A DNA stretch of 64,000 nt from DATJGF01 sp035495315. Lineage in GTDB: Bacteria > Verrucomicrobiota > Verrucomicrobiia > Limisphaerales > UBA8199. The translations under genes and the position numbers were made by a program. The stretch covers positions 53,362-117,361 of the forward strand of contig DATJGF010000036.1 in NCBI GenBank assembly GCA_035495315.1, in the 5' to 3' direction. Below, piece after piece: positions 1 to 8,581 of the stretch (position 1 is its first letter; every line of letters starts with the position of its first letter). The notes under the pieces were generated by a model, which saw only the letters and a list, made by a program, of their open reading frames with translations, was not told where the DNA came from and did no database searches.

Positions 1-269
1 TCGGTCAGCCGATAAAAACGCCTCCGCCGTTGACCCGTCTTTTCCAACCAGCGCCCGCAAATCCAACCGCGCTTTTCCAGTCGGTAGAGCAGGGGATAAA
101 GCGACGCCACGTTGAAGCGGATCTCACCTTTGGAACGTTGCTCGATCAGCTTGCAGATTTCGTAGCCGTGGCGTGGCTGCCGCTGAATCAAGCAGAGGAT
201 CAACAGTTCGGCGCTTCCCTTTTTCAATTCGCGATCGTGCATCGCGGAAATAATAGATGGCATAGACAT
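1..269 (-). CDS. PadR-family transcriptional regulator (partial, C-terminus cut by window edge)
   Basis: The minus strand reads from position 269 (or the in-frame ATG at 263) off the left edge. The visible 89 or so residues are a PadR winged helix: a leading KGSAELLILCLIQ helix, then RHGYEICKLIEQ, then NVASLYPLLYRLEKRGWI, which is the recognition helix and wing typical of the family, and RRRFYRLT. PadR proteins are DNA-binding repressors, often autoregulated and acting on membrane or efflux genes. The target is unknown because the downstream gene lies outside the window. The start is set by the absence of in-frame coding upstream and by a TATAAT box at 280-285 on the minus strand, which implies a very short or absent 5' leader. 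Confidence 0.85.
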   Translation of the reverse strand, partial: MSMPSIISAMHDRELKKGSAELLILCLIQRQPRHGYEICKLIEQRSKGEIRFNVASLYPLLYRLEKRGWICGRWLEKTGQRRRRFYRLT

Positions 270-289
270 ATATTGTGCTATTATATGTC
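265..289 (-). promoter_or_regulatory. Palindromic operator overlapping the PadR gene promoter
   Basis: GACATATA (265-272) and TATATGTC (282-289) form a perfect 8-bp inverted repeat with a 9-bp spacer. A perfect TATAAT box on the minus strand lies at 280-285, inside the palindrome. PadR proteins often bind ATGT/ACAT-type palindromes at their own promoter, so autoregulation is the likely role. No convincing -35 box is seen. Confidence 0.5.
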
Positions 290-519
290 AAAGTCAAAAA
301 CGTATTTAACCCCTAAACACTAACTCGGCAGCCTCGAGACTTAATGAGGACTTGACGCGCGCTGCCGACCTCTGTTGTGGCTCCGGTTGCTCCTAATCCG
401 CATTGGCCCTTCCAGAGCAATACGAGGAGCGAGTGTGAGTCCCTATTTATACAGGAGCGATCTTAAGCGATGGAGGAAACTCCTTCCGCCGGGCAGCCTC
501 ACAGGACTGGGTTAGTGCG

Positions 520-1362
520 TCAACGCGCAAGCTCGAACACCGCCCCCTCAGCCGCCGCCGTGACCGCGAAAGGAGGGGCGGCCTGTGCGATAGCTACAGC
601 CATCAGACGGTCCAAGGTGGTATCGTCATGCGCCGGATCGTGGTGAAACGCCACCAGGTGTTTCGTCCGCGCTAAAGCCGCGAACTGGAGCGCGTGCGCA
701 ATAGAACTGTGCCCCCAGCCGACGCGCGCGGTGTATTCCTCATCCGTGTACTGGGCGTCATGGATCAGCAGGTCCGCCTCCTCGGCCAGTAACTGGCCCG
801 AGGTCCACTCGGCTGGCAGCCGGAGGCAGTTTTGGCCGAGGGCCGGTTCATGATCCGACATATACGCAATTACACCTTGCCGACCAGTTATGCGGTAGCC
901 CACTGTGGGGCCAGGATGGCAGATTAGGTTTGTGGCGATCTCGAACTCACCGATTCGAGCGGACGCGCAAGGCACTTCGTGCAACTCCAAATTGCATGGC
1001 AAGTCGCGCAAGGGAACGGGAAAAAGGGGCGCCGACAGATAGCGCATGAGGCGTGTCCGCAGACTCAGCGTCGCACTGGCCGGTCCCCAAATATGTACCT
1101 CCATTGCGGGATTGAATAGCGGACCGAAAAAGCCGAGCCCCTGAATGTGGTCCATGTGCAAATGAGTCAATAAAACGTCGACGCGCCGAAGGCCCGGCGG
1201 CAAGGCCATTCCCAGGGCCCGTATACCTGTGCCAGCGTCGAGGATAAGTCGCGCGCCGGCCTCCCCAATTACCTCCACGCATGAGGTGTTGCCGCCATAA
1301 CGGGCGGTGTCCCGGCCCGGCGTCGCCAGCGATCCGCGCGTTCCCCACATCACCACTTTCAT
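520..1362 (-). CDS. MBL-fold metal-dependent hydrolase
   Basis: This 280-residue metallo-beta-lactamase-fold protein begins MKVVMWGTRGSLATPG. It carries the metal-binding HLHMDH motif after a LILDAGTGI strand, then a HPGPTVGYR histidine, the SDHEP aspartate and a C-terminal HHDPAHDD. The GTRGS start and GWGHSSIAHALQFA segment resemble the phosphodiesterase-like MBL hydrolases common near signalling genes; the substrate cannot be told. The start at 1362 is chosen because its ATG overlaps the stop of the upstream PAS gene (ATGA at 1359-1362), which suggests translational coupling. A longer reading to 1707 exists but its extra N-terminus runs out of frame through the PAS gene and has no domain character. 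Confidence 0.85.
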   Translation of the reverse strand: MKVVMWGTRGSLATPGRDTARYGGNTSCVEVIGEAGARLILDAGTGIRALGMALPPGLRRVDVLLTHLHMDHIQGLGFFGPLFNPAMEVHIWGPASATLSLRTRLMRYLSAPLFPVPLRDLPCNLELHEVPCASARIGEFEIATNLICHPGPTVGYRITGRQGVIAYMSDHEPALGQNCLRLPAEWTSGQLLAEEADLLIHDAQYTDEEYTARVGWGHSSIAHALQFAALARTKHLVAFHHDPAHDDTTLDRLMAVAIAQAAPPFAVTAAAEGAVFELAR

Positions 1363-1859
1363 GACTTGGGCGCCTCCCAAAATATCGCCACGGCCCCGAG
1401 CAATCGGCCGGTCCTGCCCACGATCGGGAAGGCGCACACCTGGATGTCGCGCTCGACTTGGTCTAACCCGCGAATCCGCAAGTCCCCGAGGGTCGGTCGC
1501 CTTTCGCGCAGCGCAATGACCAGCGGCACCTTCTCGGGCGGCAGCGGGTGATTTTGATGGTCGGTGGGTACAAAAGCGGTTGCCCATTGCTGGGTAGTGA
1601 GCTCGCCGGTTTCCTCGAAGCGCTGGCCCAACAGCAGTTCCGCCGGTTCGTTGTAAAAGAGGAGCGTGCCTTGAGCGTTGACGATGAAAATCGGCATGGC
1701 CAGGCAATCAGCCAGCTGCCGCATCAGAATCAGCTCGAGTTCCTTATGCGCGACGCGCTGGCGCCGGGGCTTTCCTTTAGGCCGCGGCCGCCGATATTCG
1801 CTGTCAGGGTTTTTTCGGTGACGCGTACCCAAACGGTGCGGTTTGTTTTGGGCGAGCAT
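1359..1859 (-). CDS. PAS-domain protein
   Basis: The 166-residue product has a very basic N-terminus (residues 1-40, many Arg/Lys/Pro) and then one PAS fold: ELILMRQLADCLAMPIFIVN, GTLLFYNEPAELLLGQRF, and a C-terminal RLLGAVAIFWE strand. PAS domains sense ligands or mediate signalling contacts; there is no kinase or output domain. Its stop overlaps the start of the MBL hydrolase, so the two are probably co-translated and may act as a sensor and enzyme pair. No strong Shine-Dalgarno sequence is seen ahead of the ATG at 1859. Confidence 0.75.
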   Translation of the reverse strand: MLAQNKPHRLGTRHRKNPDSEYRRPRPKGKPRRQRVAHKELELILMRQLADCLAMPIFIVNAQGTLLFYNEPAELLLGQRFEETGELTTQQWATAFVPTDHQNHPLPPEKVPLVIALRERRPTLGDLRIRGLDQVERDIQVCAFPIVGRTGRLLGAVAIFWEAPKS

Positions 1860-2185
1860 GGTAGTTGTCTTTACTAATGCCGTACTTAAGGTTTGCTTTC
1901 AACTCCGACTCGCCGGCAAATCCGGGATGGACATGTCCGAAGTGAGGTCCGAAGTTGGGGACCGCAGAGACGGGGAAAGGGAGGGAAAGGCAACCAGGTG
2001 GCGAAACAACAATCAGACAAACCGCAGCCAAAGACAAACTATTTGTCGGCTTGCAATATACGGAGCGGGCGGTGTAGGCTATCACGAAACGGAGTTAGTA
2101 ATGAGCGCCTTACGCAAGCTCGTCAATGACATTTCCGGCGCTCAATAAACGGACCGCTGCTTTTTAATCCTAGTTAGGCCTAATC
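1860..2185. other. Intergenic region with a candidate integron-type attC site (2107-2179)
   Basis: No convincing gene lies here. At 2173-2179 is GTTAGGC, matching the integron core consensus GTTRRRY. 73 nt further left is GCCTTAC (2107-2113), complementary to it at six of seven positions. Inside, AAGC and GCTT could form part of an inner stem. The next gene starts 6 nt after the core. The pairing is weak and there is no integrase in the window, so this is a suggestion only. Confidence 0.25.
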
Positions 2186-2617
2186 ATGCACTCAGCAATA
2201 CAGCTTCTGGTGTTTTGGGCACTTGCCTACTTCACGCTTTGCGTGGCTCTTACGCTACTAAACGTCTTCTATAGCGTGATTGGTAACGACCTCACCTTAC
2301 GGAGTCTTGGGCAAGAAGCCACAATGGCTGGCATTGCCTCCCTGATTGAGGCAGCGGGAGCATGGTTGGTCGTTTCGTTCGTCCCTACTGCATCGCGTGC
2401 GCTCGTTATTCCGGCGCTCATTGTTGCGATTATCTACAAACTCGGTCACCTCGAAGATTGGAGTCGTTATGACGTCGCTCTGTTTCTGATGTTTCAGCTA
2501 GTCCTCGTGTGCTCAGGTGTTTCCTTGTACTTTGGCCATTTCCTGACAGCGATTATGATCTTGGCCATCTTTGGTGCGATTTTAGGCGTCATCGCCAGCA
2601 TCGCGAAAAGTCTATGA
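2186..2617 (+). CDS. Small four-helix membrane protein of unknown function
   Basis: The 143-residue product is strongly hydrophobic, with about four predicted membrane segments (near residues 5-27, 45-65, 70-88 and 98-140) separated by short polar loops. No family is recognised. The gene starts 6 nt after a GTTAGGC core-like site and is followed by about 130 nt without coding, ending in a second core-like site (GTTAGAC, 2750-2756). That layout resembles a mobile gene cassette. The neighbouring bases look more AT-rich than the flanking genes, which also hints at transfer. Confidence 0.6.
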   Translation: MHSAIQLLVFWALAYFTLCVALTLLNVFYSVIGNDLTLRSLGQEATMAGIASLIEAAGAWLVVSFVPTASRALVIPALIVAIIYKLGHLEDWSRYDVALFLMFQLVLVCSGVSLYFGHFLTAIMILAIFGAILGVIASIAKSL

Positions 2618-2761
2618 GATCCGAATTCGGGCCTGACTTTTCACTGGAGGCAACAGGCGCCGTCCTGTTGGGTTTCAGCAGCCAACCAAGATTCGCTGCT
2701 TCGAGGCTTCGTCGTGGCGCCGCCTCCAGCGCCTGTGCCTTAGTTTCGGGTTAGACCTGCG

Positions 2762-3205
2762 GTGAAAGATCGGACTCTATGGCAATGTAAGAAGTGCGGG
2801 CGCTGTTTTGCGAATCGCAACCAGCCGCACTCCTGCGGGCGACATGATCTCAAGCATCATTTTCGCGGGAAGCGGCCAGAGATTCGAGCGCTTTTCGACC
2901 AAGTAGTCGCCGCCATTCGCGCCCTGGGACCGGTGCGCATCGTTCCAGAGAAGACGCGGATTGCCTTTCAAGTACGCATGTCATTTGCGCAAGTGACGCC
3001 ACGAACGAATTGGCTTGACGGTCACGTGGTGCTGGCACGGCGGTTCGAGCACTCTCGCTTCCGCGATGTGCAGACCATCTCGCCGCGTAATCATGTTCAC
3101 ACTTTTCGGCTCACGAGACCCAGTGATGTGGACGCGCAGTTTTGCGCATGGCTAGCCGAAGCCTACGCTGTCGGCGAGCAGCGTCACATTCAAGAGCTGT
3201 TTTAA
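2762..3205 (+). CDS. DUF5655 domain protein with N-terminal zinc ribbon
   Basis: The 147-residue product starts at a GTG. Residues 8-30 hold a CKKC...H.C pattern (WQCKKCGRCFANRNQPHSC) that looks like a zinc knuckle. The rest matches the DUF5655 pattern: FDQVVAAIRALGPVRIVPEKT, IAFQVRMSFAQV, then a conserved HVHTFRLTRPSDVD segment. DUF5655 proteins are small and of unknown biochemical role. The start lies 5 nt after GTTAGAC, the same arrangement as in the previous gene, so both may be gene-cassette inserts. Confidence 0.75.
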   Translation: MKDRTLWQCKKCGRCFANRNQPHSCGRHDLKHHFRGKRPEIRALFDQVVAAIRALGPVRIVPEKTRIAFQVRMSFAQVTPRTNWLDGHVVLARRFEHSRFRDVQTISPRNHVHTFRLTRPSDVDAQFCAWLAEAYAVGEQRHIQELF

Positions 3206-3443
3206 CGGGAACGGAGTCAGTCAGTGATATTGTCATAGCCAAAGTGTTGACTGGTTTCGAGCGAGGTGGCTGAGCGACAGCGTGGTCATATCCGGTAGAG
3301 CAGATGAGGCAGGGTGCGCGCGTGCGCATGCGCAATCGCTGTGCAAGCTCAAAGATTCGAGATAACGTGCGGCATCCCCTGAGCCGCTGAGGGTTTCACC
3401 CCATACCCGAATCTTTTTTCCAGGTGTTTTGTTTCCGTAAGCA

Positions 3444-3920
3444 ATGCCCGAGCGTTCTGTGTTCTTGTTGGTCGAAGATGACGAGTACGACATTTTCCTC
3501 GTCCGGCGTGCCTTCTCCAAATCCAACCTTCGGAACCCGCTCATGGTCGTCAGCAGTGGTGAAGAAGCGACGGACTATTTCATGGGCGTGGGTGCCTACA
3601 GGAACAGATCAGAATATCCGCTCCCTTCGCTGGTGTTGCTCGACCTTAAAATGCCAGGCATGGGCGGAATTGAGTTCTTAAGATGGCTGCGCCAGCAACC
3701 TGGATACGGCACAACCCGAGTTGTGGTGCTGACTTCTTCCAATTTGATGCAGGACGTCAAAGCCGCGTATCAGGCGGGGGCAAATTCCTTCCTTACGAAG
3801 CCGGCGGACTTTGAGAGCTTCGTTCATATAGCTACTGCGCTGAGCGGCTACTGGCTGCGAACGGATACAGAGCCAGTAACGGAGAGGGCTTCCGAAACAC
3901 CCGTCGTCTCTGGGAGTTAG
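3444..3920 (+). CDS. CheY-like response regulator, Rcp1 type
   Basis: This is a stand-alone receiver domain of 158 residues. The acidic cluster is E11-D12-D13 (LLVEDDEYD), the phospho-acceptor is D67 (LLDLKMPG), the switch residue is T97 (VLTSS) and the conserved lysine is K119 (FLTKP). The loop between helix 2 and strand 3 (GVGAYRNRSEYPLPSLV) is the insert seen in Rcp1-type regulators, which usually receive phosphate from phytochrome-like or GAF/PAS kinases. It has no output domain and no adjacent kinase. A similar regulator is encoded at 41188-41670 beside a kinase. Confidence 0.9.
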   Translation: MPERSVFLLVEDDEYDIFLVRRAFSKSNLRNPLMVVSSGEEATDYFMGVGAYRNRSEYPLPSLVLLDLKMPGMGGIEFLRWLRQQPGYGTTRVVVLTSSNLMQDVKAAYQAGANSFLTKPADFESFVHIATALSGYWLRTDTEPVTERASETPVVSGS

Positions 3921-3963
3921 TTGGGACGATTCTTCTTCACAAGCGCCCGGCTGGCGAGTCAAA

Positions 3964-5886
3964 GTGACGCCGATGCGGCGCAACTTAGCATTCGAGTCTT
4001 CCAGGCCCAGGCAGCACGTCGCAGTCTTCGCCCTCGTGGGAGTGGTCTTTCTGGCCCGCGCATCGGCGTACGGCGAGTTGTCGTTGCCGAAGATTTTTGG
4101 CAGCCATATGTTGGTTCAACGCGGCGAACCGGTGCGGATATGGGGTAAATGCGATCCCAACGGCACCGTGCAGGTTAGCTTTGAATCCCGACAAGCTACC
4201 GCCCACGCAGCGAATGACGGGAACTGGCAGGTCTCATTGGACGCCGTGCCTGCCGGCGGTCCGTACACGCTGACGGTCCGTGCGGCGACAGAGGTTGTCA
4301 CGCTCACCAATGTTCTTTGCGGAGATTTATGGCTTTGTTCTGGTCAATCGAACATGCAAATGCCGGTGAAGGAGGTCAGCCCGATCGAGCAAAAGGCGGT
4401 GTTGATGGAGCGGCCGCGTGTTCGCCTGTGTAGCGTTGCCAAGGCCCCAAGTTCAAAGCCGCTGGCGTCGGCGGATATTCAATGGCGCGCCTATACTCGG
4501 GATTCGGCTCGGGACTTTTCGGCCGTGGCCTGTTTTTTCGTCAATGAACTACTGAAAGACCCGTTGGCCGACGTGCCGATTGGCCTGGTGGATAGCTCTT
4601 TTGGGGGCACGACCTGCGAGGCCTGGATTCCTGGACCGGCGCTAACAGTTTTCAACACGAACGATCTGCACGACTCGATGTTTGGCATCAAGCCGGCCCA
4701 TATCTATAACGCGATGATTGCACCGTTGGGTGAGACAAAGTTCAAAGGTGTCGTCTGGTATCAAGGGGAAAGCAACTCGGCGCATCCGGAAACTTATCCC
4801 GCTTTGCTCGGCACCATGATCGCCGAATGGCGCAAGCAACTGGGCCAGCCGCGACTCCCTTTTTTCATCGTACAATTGCCCGATTACGCGAACGCGTGGG
4901 GAGGCTATTACTGGCCCTGGATTCGCGAGGCGCAGGCCAAGGCAGTGCAATCCATTCCAGACACCGCGCTCGTCGTGTCAATTGGCACAACCGACGGATT
5001 CAACCTGCACCCGAAGGAAAAACTGGAGATTGGCCGGCAGGCTGCCTTGCTAGCCCGCAGGGTTGCCTACGCGGAAGATATCGTGGCATCCGGCCCGGTT
5101 TTCAAGAGCGCGACTGTGGAGGGTCCGGCTATTCGCGTGGCGTTTGACGCCGGCGACGAAGGCCTGACGAGCAACGGCACGGACGGAGTGAAGGGTTTTG
5201 CGGTAGCCGGGGGGGACGGGGAATATCATTTTGCCGAGGGCCGGATTGAGAGTGGCAGCGTGGTAGTCCGAAGCGAAGAGGTGTCGCGGCCGCAGACGGT
5301 GCGCTACGCGTGGGGAGCGATGCCACAGGCGACTTTGATCAATCGGACCGGTCTGCCGGCGGCTCCGTTCCGGACGGACACATTGCCATGCTCGAATGTG
5401 GAGATCCAAAGACAACAGGTGGCCCGTCGCGTCGCCACCTCGTCGTACGAGATTGTGGTCGATGCGAACGGTATGCCAAGCAGCCTCTTGATTCATGGCA
5501 TGCAGTTCCTCTCGAACGAAGCGGGCGTGGCGGGTGGTGCCAGCATACCAGGTTTCTGGGGACCAAGGTCGCTCAATCAGATCCGCGAGGTCGGTCCGCG
5601 GCTGCTGGCCTGCAGCGACGACGAGGTGACGCTGCAAACGGTTTTTGACGAAACGTCGTTGCAATGGAGGATCCAGAACCGCGCCAAGGATCCAATTACG
5701 TTTCAGTTGGCGCTCTCACCGCAGGTGAAGGTGCTGGATTCAGCGAGCGACGGCTCCGTGACCGTGGCTCGTGGAACGAATCAGGTGACCCTGACAGGAT
5801 TTGAGTCCATTACCAACACACCAACCGGGGCTTGGCTGCTCAGCCTGGTCAAGCCCGGCACGGCGAAATCAATTTCGTTGAAATAG
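3964..5886 (+). CDS. Secreted sialate O-acetylesterase-like protein (SGNH fold)
   Basis: A 640-residue protein with an N-terminal signal-like hydrophobic stretch (about residues 19-36). The catalytic block GQSNM places the nucleophile at S129, and GDLWLCSGQSNMQ is the family signature. WYQGESN follows near residue 262, and the catalytic Asp/His pair is D344 and H349 (DGFNLH). The C-terminal third is beta-rich. Members remove acetyl groups from sialic acids or plant polysaccharides outside the cytoplasm. The neighbouring glycosidase-like gene on the same strand suggests shared use in breaking down a decorated glycan. An alternative start a few codons downstream (M4) is possible. Confidence 0.9.
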   Translation: MTPMRRNLAFESSRPRQHVAVFALVGVVFLARASAYGELSLPKIFGSHMLVQRGEPVRIWGKCDPNGTVQVSFESRQATAHAANDGNWQVSLDAVPAGGPYTLTVRAATEVVTLTNVLCGDLWLCSGQSNMQMPVKEVSPIEQKAVLMERPRVRLCSVAKAPSSKPLASADIQWRAYTRDSARDFSAVACFFVNELLKDPLADVPIGLVDSSFGGTTCEAWIPGPALTVFNTNDLHDSMFGIKPAHIYNAMIAPLGETKFKGVVWYQGESNSAHPETYPALLGTMIAEWRKQLGQPRLPFFIVQLPDYANAWGGYYWPWIREAQAKAVQSIPDTALVVSIGTTDGFNLHPKEKLEIGRQAALLARRVAYAEDIVASGPVFKSATVEGPAIRVAFDAGDEGLTSNGTDGVKGFAVAGGDGEYHFAEGRIESGSVVVRSEEVSRPQTVRYAWGAMPQATLINRTGLPAAPFRTDTLPCSNVEIQRQQVARRVATSSYEIVVDANGMPSSLLIHGMQFLSNEAGVAGGASIPGFWGPRSLNQIREVGPRLLACSDDEVTLQTVFDETSLQWRIQNRAKDPITFQLALSPQVKVLDSASDGSVTVARGTNQVTLTGFESITNTPTGAWLLSLVKPGTAKSISLK

Positions 5887-5933
5887 CACGGAGCCTGAGA
5901 GCTATCCATGAGCAATCGACTCACCGCCAGGTC

Positions 5934-6009
5934 TTGGAGTGCGCCAGTCCCCTGGCGCTTTTGGATGGCGCGTCGTGATCGACAGCGCCAGGGGACTGGC
6001 GCACTCCAA
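5934..6009. repeat. Perfect long inverted repeat (REP/REPIN-like)
   Basis: The 26-bp arm at 5934-5959 (starting TTGGAGTGCGCCAGTCCCCT) is the exact reverse complement of the arm at 5984-6009, with a 24-nt loop. It lies between the esterase and glycosidase genes and could form a strong hairpin in RNA. It probably separates or stabilises the two transcripts. Confidence 0.85.
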
Positions 6010-6042
6010 AACGCTGCCGCCCGTCTAACGCGCCCGCGGTTT

Positions 6043-8307
6043 ATGGTTCTAATGTGCATTAATAAAGCACTGATTGTTCTCGTACTGTCGTGGATCAGCC
6101 TGCCGGCAGTCCAGAAACGGGCTTTTGGTTCCCAAGCGATTGCACTGCCGGCGGGTGTCCCGCCGCTCGATGAGCTGGCGGGAGATTGGAAGACGCGAGA
6201 GGAGTTGGCGCAGTATCCATCCATTCATAACTTCAAGGCCGAGCTGCTCGTGAACAAGGATTTCGCGAGTGTGAGCTGGGTCGCATCGCCGCCGTTCTCA
6301 CAAGGATTTCACAGCGGCGCACTCAAGCTCAACGGCCAGGTGCCACTGGTCGAAAAATTCCGCTGGTATCCGTACCAATCGGTGCGTGCTGGAACTGCCG
6401 ACGGCTTGGCGATTCAAACAATCAACCGCATGGTGTTTGATGACTGCGGCGTACTGTGGCGAGTGACCCTGTCCAATACGCAACCAGGGGAGGTGGTCGG
6501 GCAAGTCTCGATTGATCTGATCGGAGCCATCAGCCGTTTGACGGCGAGTAATTCCTGGGACTGGGCCTTTGCGCAACCCGGCACAAACGGTCCGAAACGA
6601 CGCTATGAAGAAACTGAAGCGGCCCGTGAGTCCGTCGACAAAATCCCGGCTGAGCACCCGAGCAACGCGGAGGATTACAGGGGGAGCATTGCGGCTTCAG
6701 GAAAGGTATTAATCATTCGCGACACCAGGACTCAGGCAGAAACCGCGTTCGCCTTTCGCGACAAACCAGGCGGGCTCGTGTCGGATGGGCATCACGGGAC
6801 CGCGACGTGGAATGTGCGCCTGGCTCCGGCTAAAACGGCGGAGCTCGACTTCGTTATGGCGTTCGGCGAACCCGGGAAAGCCGAGCGGCTGGCAGCCCGC
6901 TGGGCAAAACAATTCGACATTGTTTTTGGCGATGCGAAGCGGCTCTGGCAACAGCGCTACGCGCAAGTTTTCACACCGCGCAACGGTTTTTTTGAGGGCA
7001 ACCTTCCGGTGCTCCAGACGGAGGACCCGGCGATCCGGCGCAATTATTACATGGGCGTCGTGACGATGCTGTTAATGTTGCGCGATCAACTTCCCTATAA
7101 TCCGCGCGTCTTTCTGGCGGGCGGGCCGCGTTACGGGGCCTCGGTGATGTTCATTTGGGATACCGGGATGATGGATACGCTTTTCGCGCTGCTGGAACCA
7201 CGCGTCATGCGCGACTATGTGATGAAAACCCTGCAGTGGGACCTGGATAAGTTTCTGGCCTTTGACTACTACGGCAACCGCGCATTTGGCTACCGCTATG
7301 TGGCGAACTACCCGATGCTATTCCGTATCGCGACCACTTACGTGCGGGTCACAGGTGACCGCGCATTCTTGAATCGAAAAGTCGGCTCCAAGACGGTGCT
7401 GGAACACCTGGACCGACTGGCCACGCATTATCGAGATTACCTGATGGCCGATGGTGGCTTGGCTGATTTTGGTGGTGATCCTTGGCATTTCCTCGAATGC
7501 GTGCCCACTTACATTCACGCGACGGCGGGATTTAATGCGGCCTACGTCACGATGCTGCGCGATATGGCCGACCTTTATGAATTTGAGGGAAACAAGCCGT
7601 TGGCTGAGCAACGCCGGGCAGCGGCTGAGAAACTGCTCGTGGCGATCTACCCGCAGCTTTACGTTGCCGGCAAGGGGTTCTGGCAAAGCCGTTATCCGGA
7701 TGGCCGACAATTTGACATGCGCCATTGTCTGGATTTTCAGTTTGTGGCCCAGGGCATTGGCCCGGATCTGCCGGCGCCAGTGCGAAAGGAAATGCGGCAT
7801 TTTGTCGCTCAGGAATTGCTGATGAAGAACTGGATGCGCGCCCAGTCGCTGCAAGATCCGGCTGCGGAACAATCCGACCGTCCGGATCATGGTCCGATGG
7901 GCGCCTATTCCGGGTGGCCCCCCGAAACCGTTGACGGCTTGTGCCATCTTGGTTTTTGGAAGGATGCCCTGGATTTTTACCGGCGCTGCGAGGCCGCGGC
8001 TCATGAGGGCGCGTTTTCCCAGGGCGCCGAATTCTACGGGCCGCAAAAGAAGGAGTATGACGCGCCGGTACGGATCGCCACGGCCGGGACGATCTGTCGC
8101 GAAGCGGTGTGCGGAGCGGATTTCACCGACGTGATGATTCGCACAATCTTCGGTTTTCATCCGAGTCTGAATTTGAATCGAGAAAATCCGCTTTGGGCCG
8201 CGGACCAGGACCGGACATTCTCAGCCAAACTGGAGCATGTGCGATGGGGCAACCGGCTTATCACGATTGTCTCTGGCCCGCGAGGACTGCGGTTTGAGAA
8301 GGAATGA
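6043..8307 (+). CDS. Secreted six-hairpin glycosidase-like protein
   Basis: About 754 residues from the ATG at 6043 (6052 also possible). The open frame extends left to 5908, but that would run through the inverted repeat, so it is rejected. An N-terminal hydrophobic segment (CINKALIVLVLSWISLPAV) looks like a signal peptide. Residues up to about 310 are beta-rich. The C-terminal half is an alpha/alpha barrel typical of GH63/GH37/MGH1-like enzymes: NYYMGVVTMLLMLRDQLPY, SVMFIWDTGMMDTLFALLEP, DWHFLECVPTYIHATAGFNA-like helices, and PDHGPMGAYSGWPPETVDG. The substrate is unknown; an alpha-glycosidic glycan is plausible. Confidence 0.75.
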   Translation: MVLMCINKALIVLVLSWISLPAVQKRAFGSQAIALPAGVPPLDELAGDWKTREELAQYPSIHNFKAELLVNKDFASVSWVASPPFSQGFHSGALKLNGQVPLVEKFRWYPYQSVRAGTADGLAIQTINRMVFDDCGVLWRVTLSNTQPGEVVGQVSIDLIGAISRLTASNSWDWAFAQPGTNGPKRRYEETEAARESVDKIPAEHPSNAEDYRGSIAASGKVLIIRDTRTQAETAFAFRDKPGGLVSDGHHGTATWNVRLAPAKTAELDFVMAFGEPGKAERLAARWAKQFDIVFGDAKRLWQQRYAQVFTPRNGFFEGNLPVLQTEDPAIRRNYYMGVVTMLLMLRDQLPYNPRVFLAGGPRYGASVMFIWDTGMMDTLFALLEPRVMRDYVMKTLQWDLDKFLAFDYYGNRAFGYRYVANYPMLFRIATTYVRVTGDRAFLNRKVGSKTVLEHLDRLATHYRDYLMADGGLADFGGDPWHFLECVPTYIHATAGFNAAYVTMLRDMADLYEFEGNKPLAEQRRAAAEKLLVAIYPQLYVAGKGFWQSRYPDGRQFDMRHCLDFQFVAQGIGPDLPAPVRKEMRHFVAQELLMKNWMRAQSLQDPAAEQSDRPDHGPMGAYSGWPPETVDGLCHLGFWKDALDFYRRCEAAAHEGAFSQGAEFYGPQKKEYDAPVRIATAGTICREAVCGADFTDVMIRTIFGFHPSLNLNRENPLWAADQDRTFSAKLEHVRWGNRLITIVSGPRGLRFEKE

Positions 8308-8351
8308 ACCTTATCTCATGTAGGGACGGCGGCCGGCCGGTACGTGTTTAG

Positions 8352-8491
8352 CGTAGCGCAGAGTTTTACTCTGCTGTACCGCAGGGTTCTACTCTCCTAT
8401 GCGACAGAGAAAACCCAATGCCACGTGATTGAAAGCCGCCTCTCTGCCGACTGAAAGTCGGCGGTATAGCAGAGTTAAACTCTGCGCTACG
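8352..8491. repeat. Compound palindromic repeat between convergent genes
   Basis: Arms 8352-8375 (CGTAGCGCAGAGTTTTACTC...) and 8468-8491 are inverted copies with one mismatch. Each arm is itself a hairpin (GCAGAGT...ACTCTGC), and a third palindrome, GCCGACTgaAAGTCGGC, lies just inside the right arm. The element sits where the glycosidase gene and the minus-strand lnt gene converge, so it may act as a two-way terminator. Confidence 0.8.
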
Positions 8492-8581
8492 AGGCGCGAT
8501 GGCGGACGGTACGCCAAACACACACCTGCGCTGAGCGGATTTGGCGCAGGAATCACGGGCGGTGCGCCCGGCGATCGCGCC

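Noticed and set aside
3206..3443. A third cassette core or riboswitch before the response regulator
   Set aside because: No GTTRRRY core near a start codon and no recognisable aptamer pattern; the region only has an alternating purine-pyrimidine stretch near 3316-3335.
5908..6042. Upstream extension of the glycosidase-like gene
   Set aside because: The frame stays open but passes through the perfect inverted repeat at 5934-6009; the signal peptide starts only after 6043.
7318..8160. Minus-strand reading opposite the glycosidase-like gene
   Set aside because: Antisense to a protein with clear glycosidase-type motifs; composition typical of a shadow frame.
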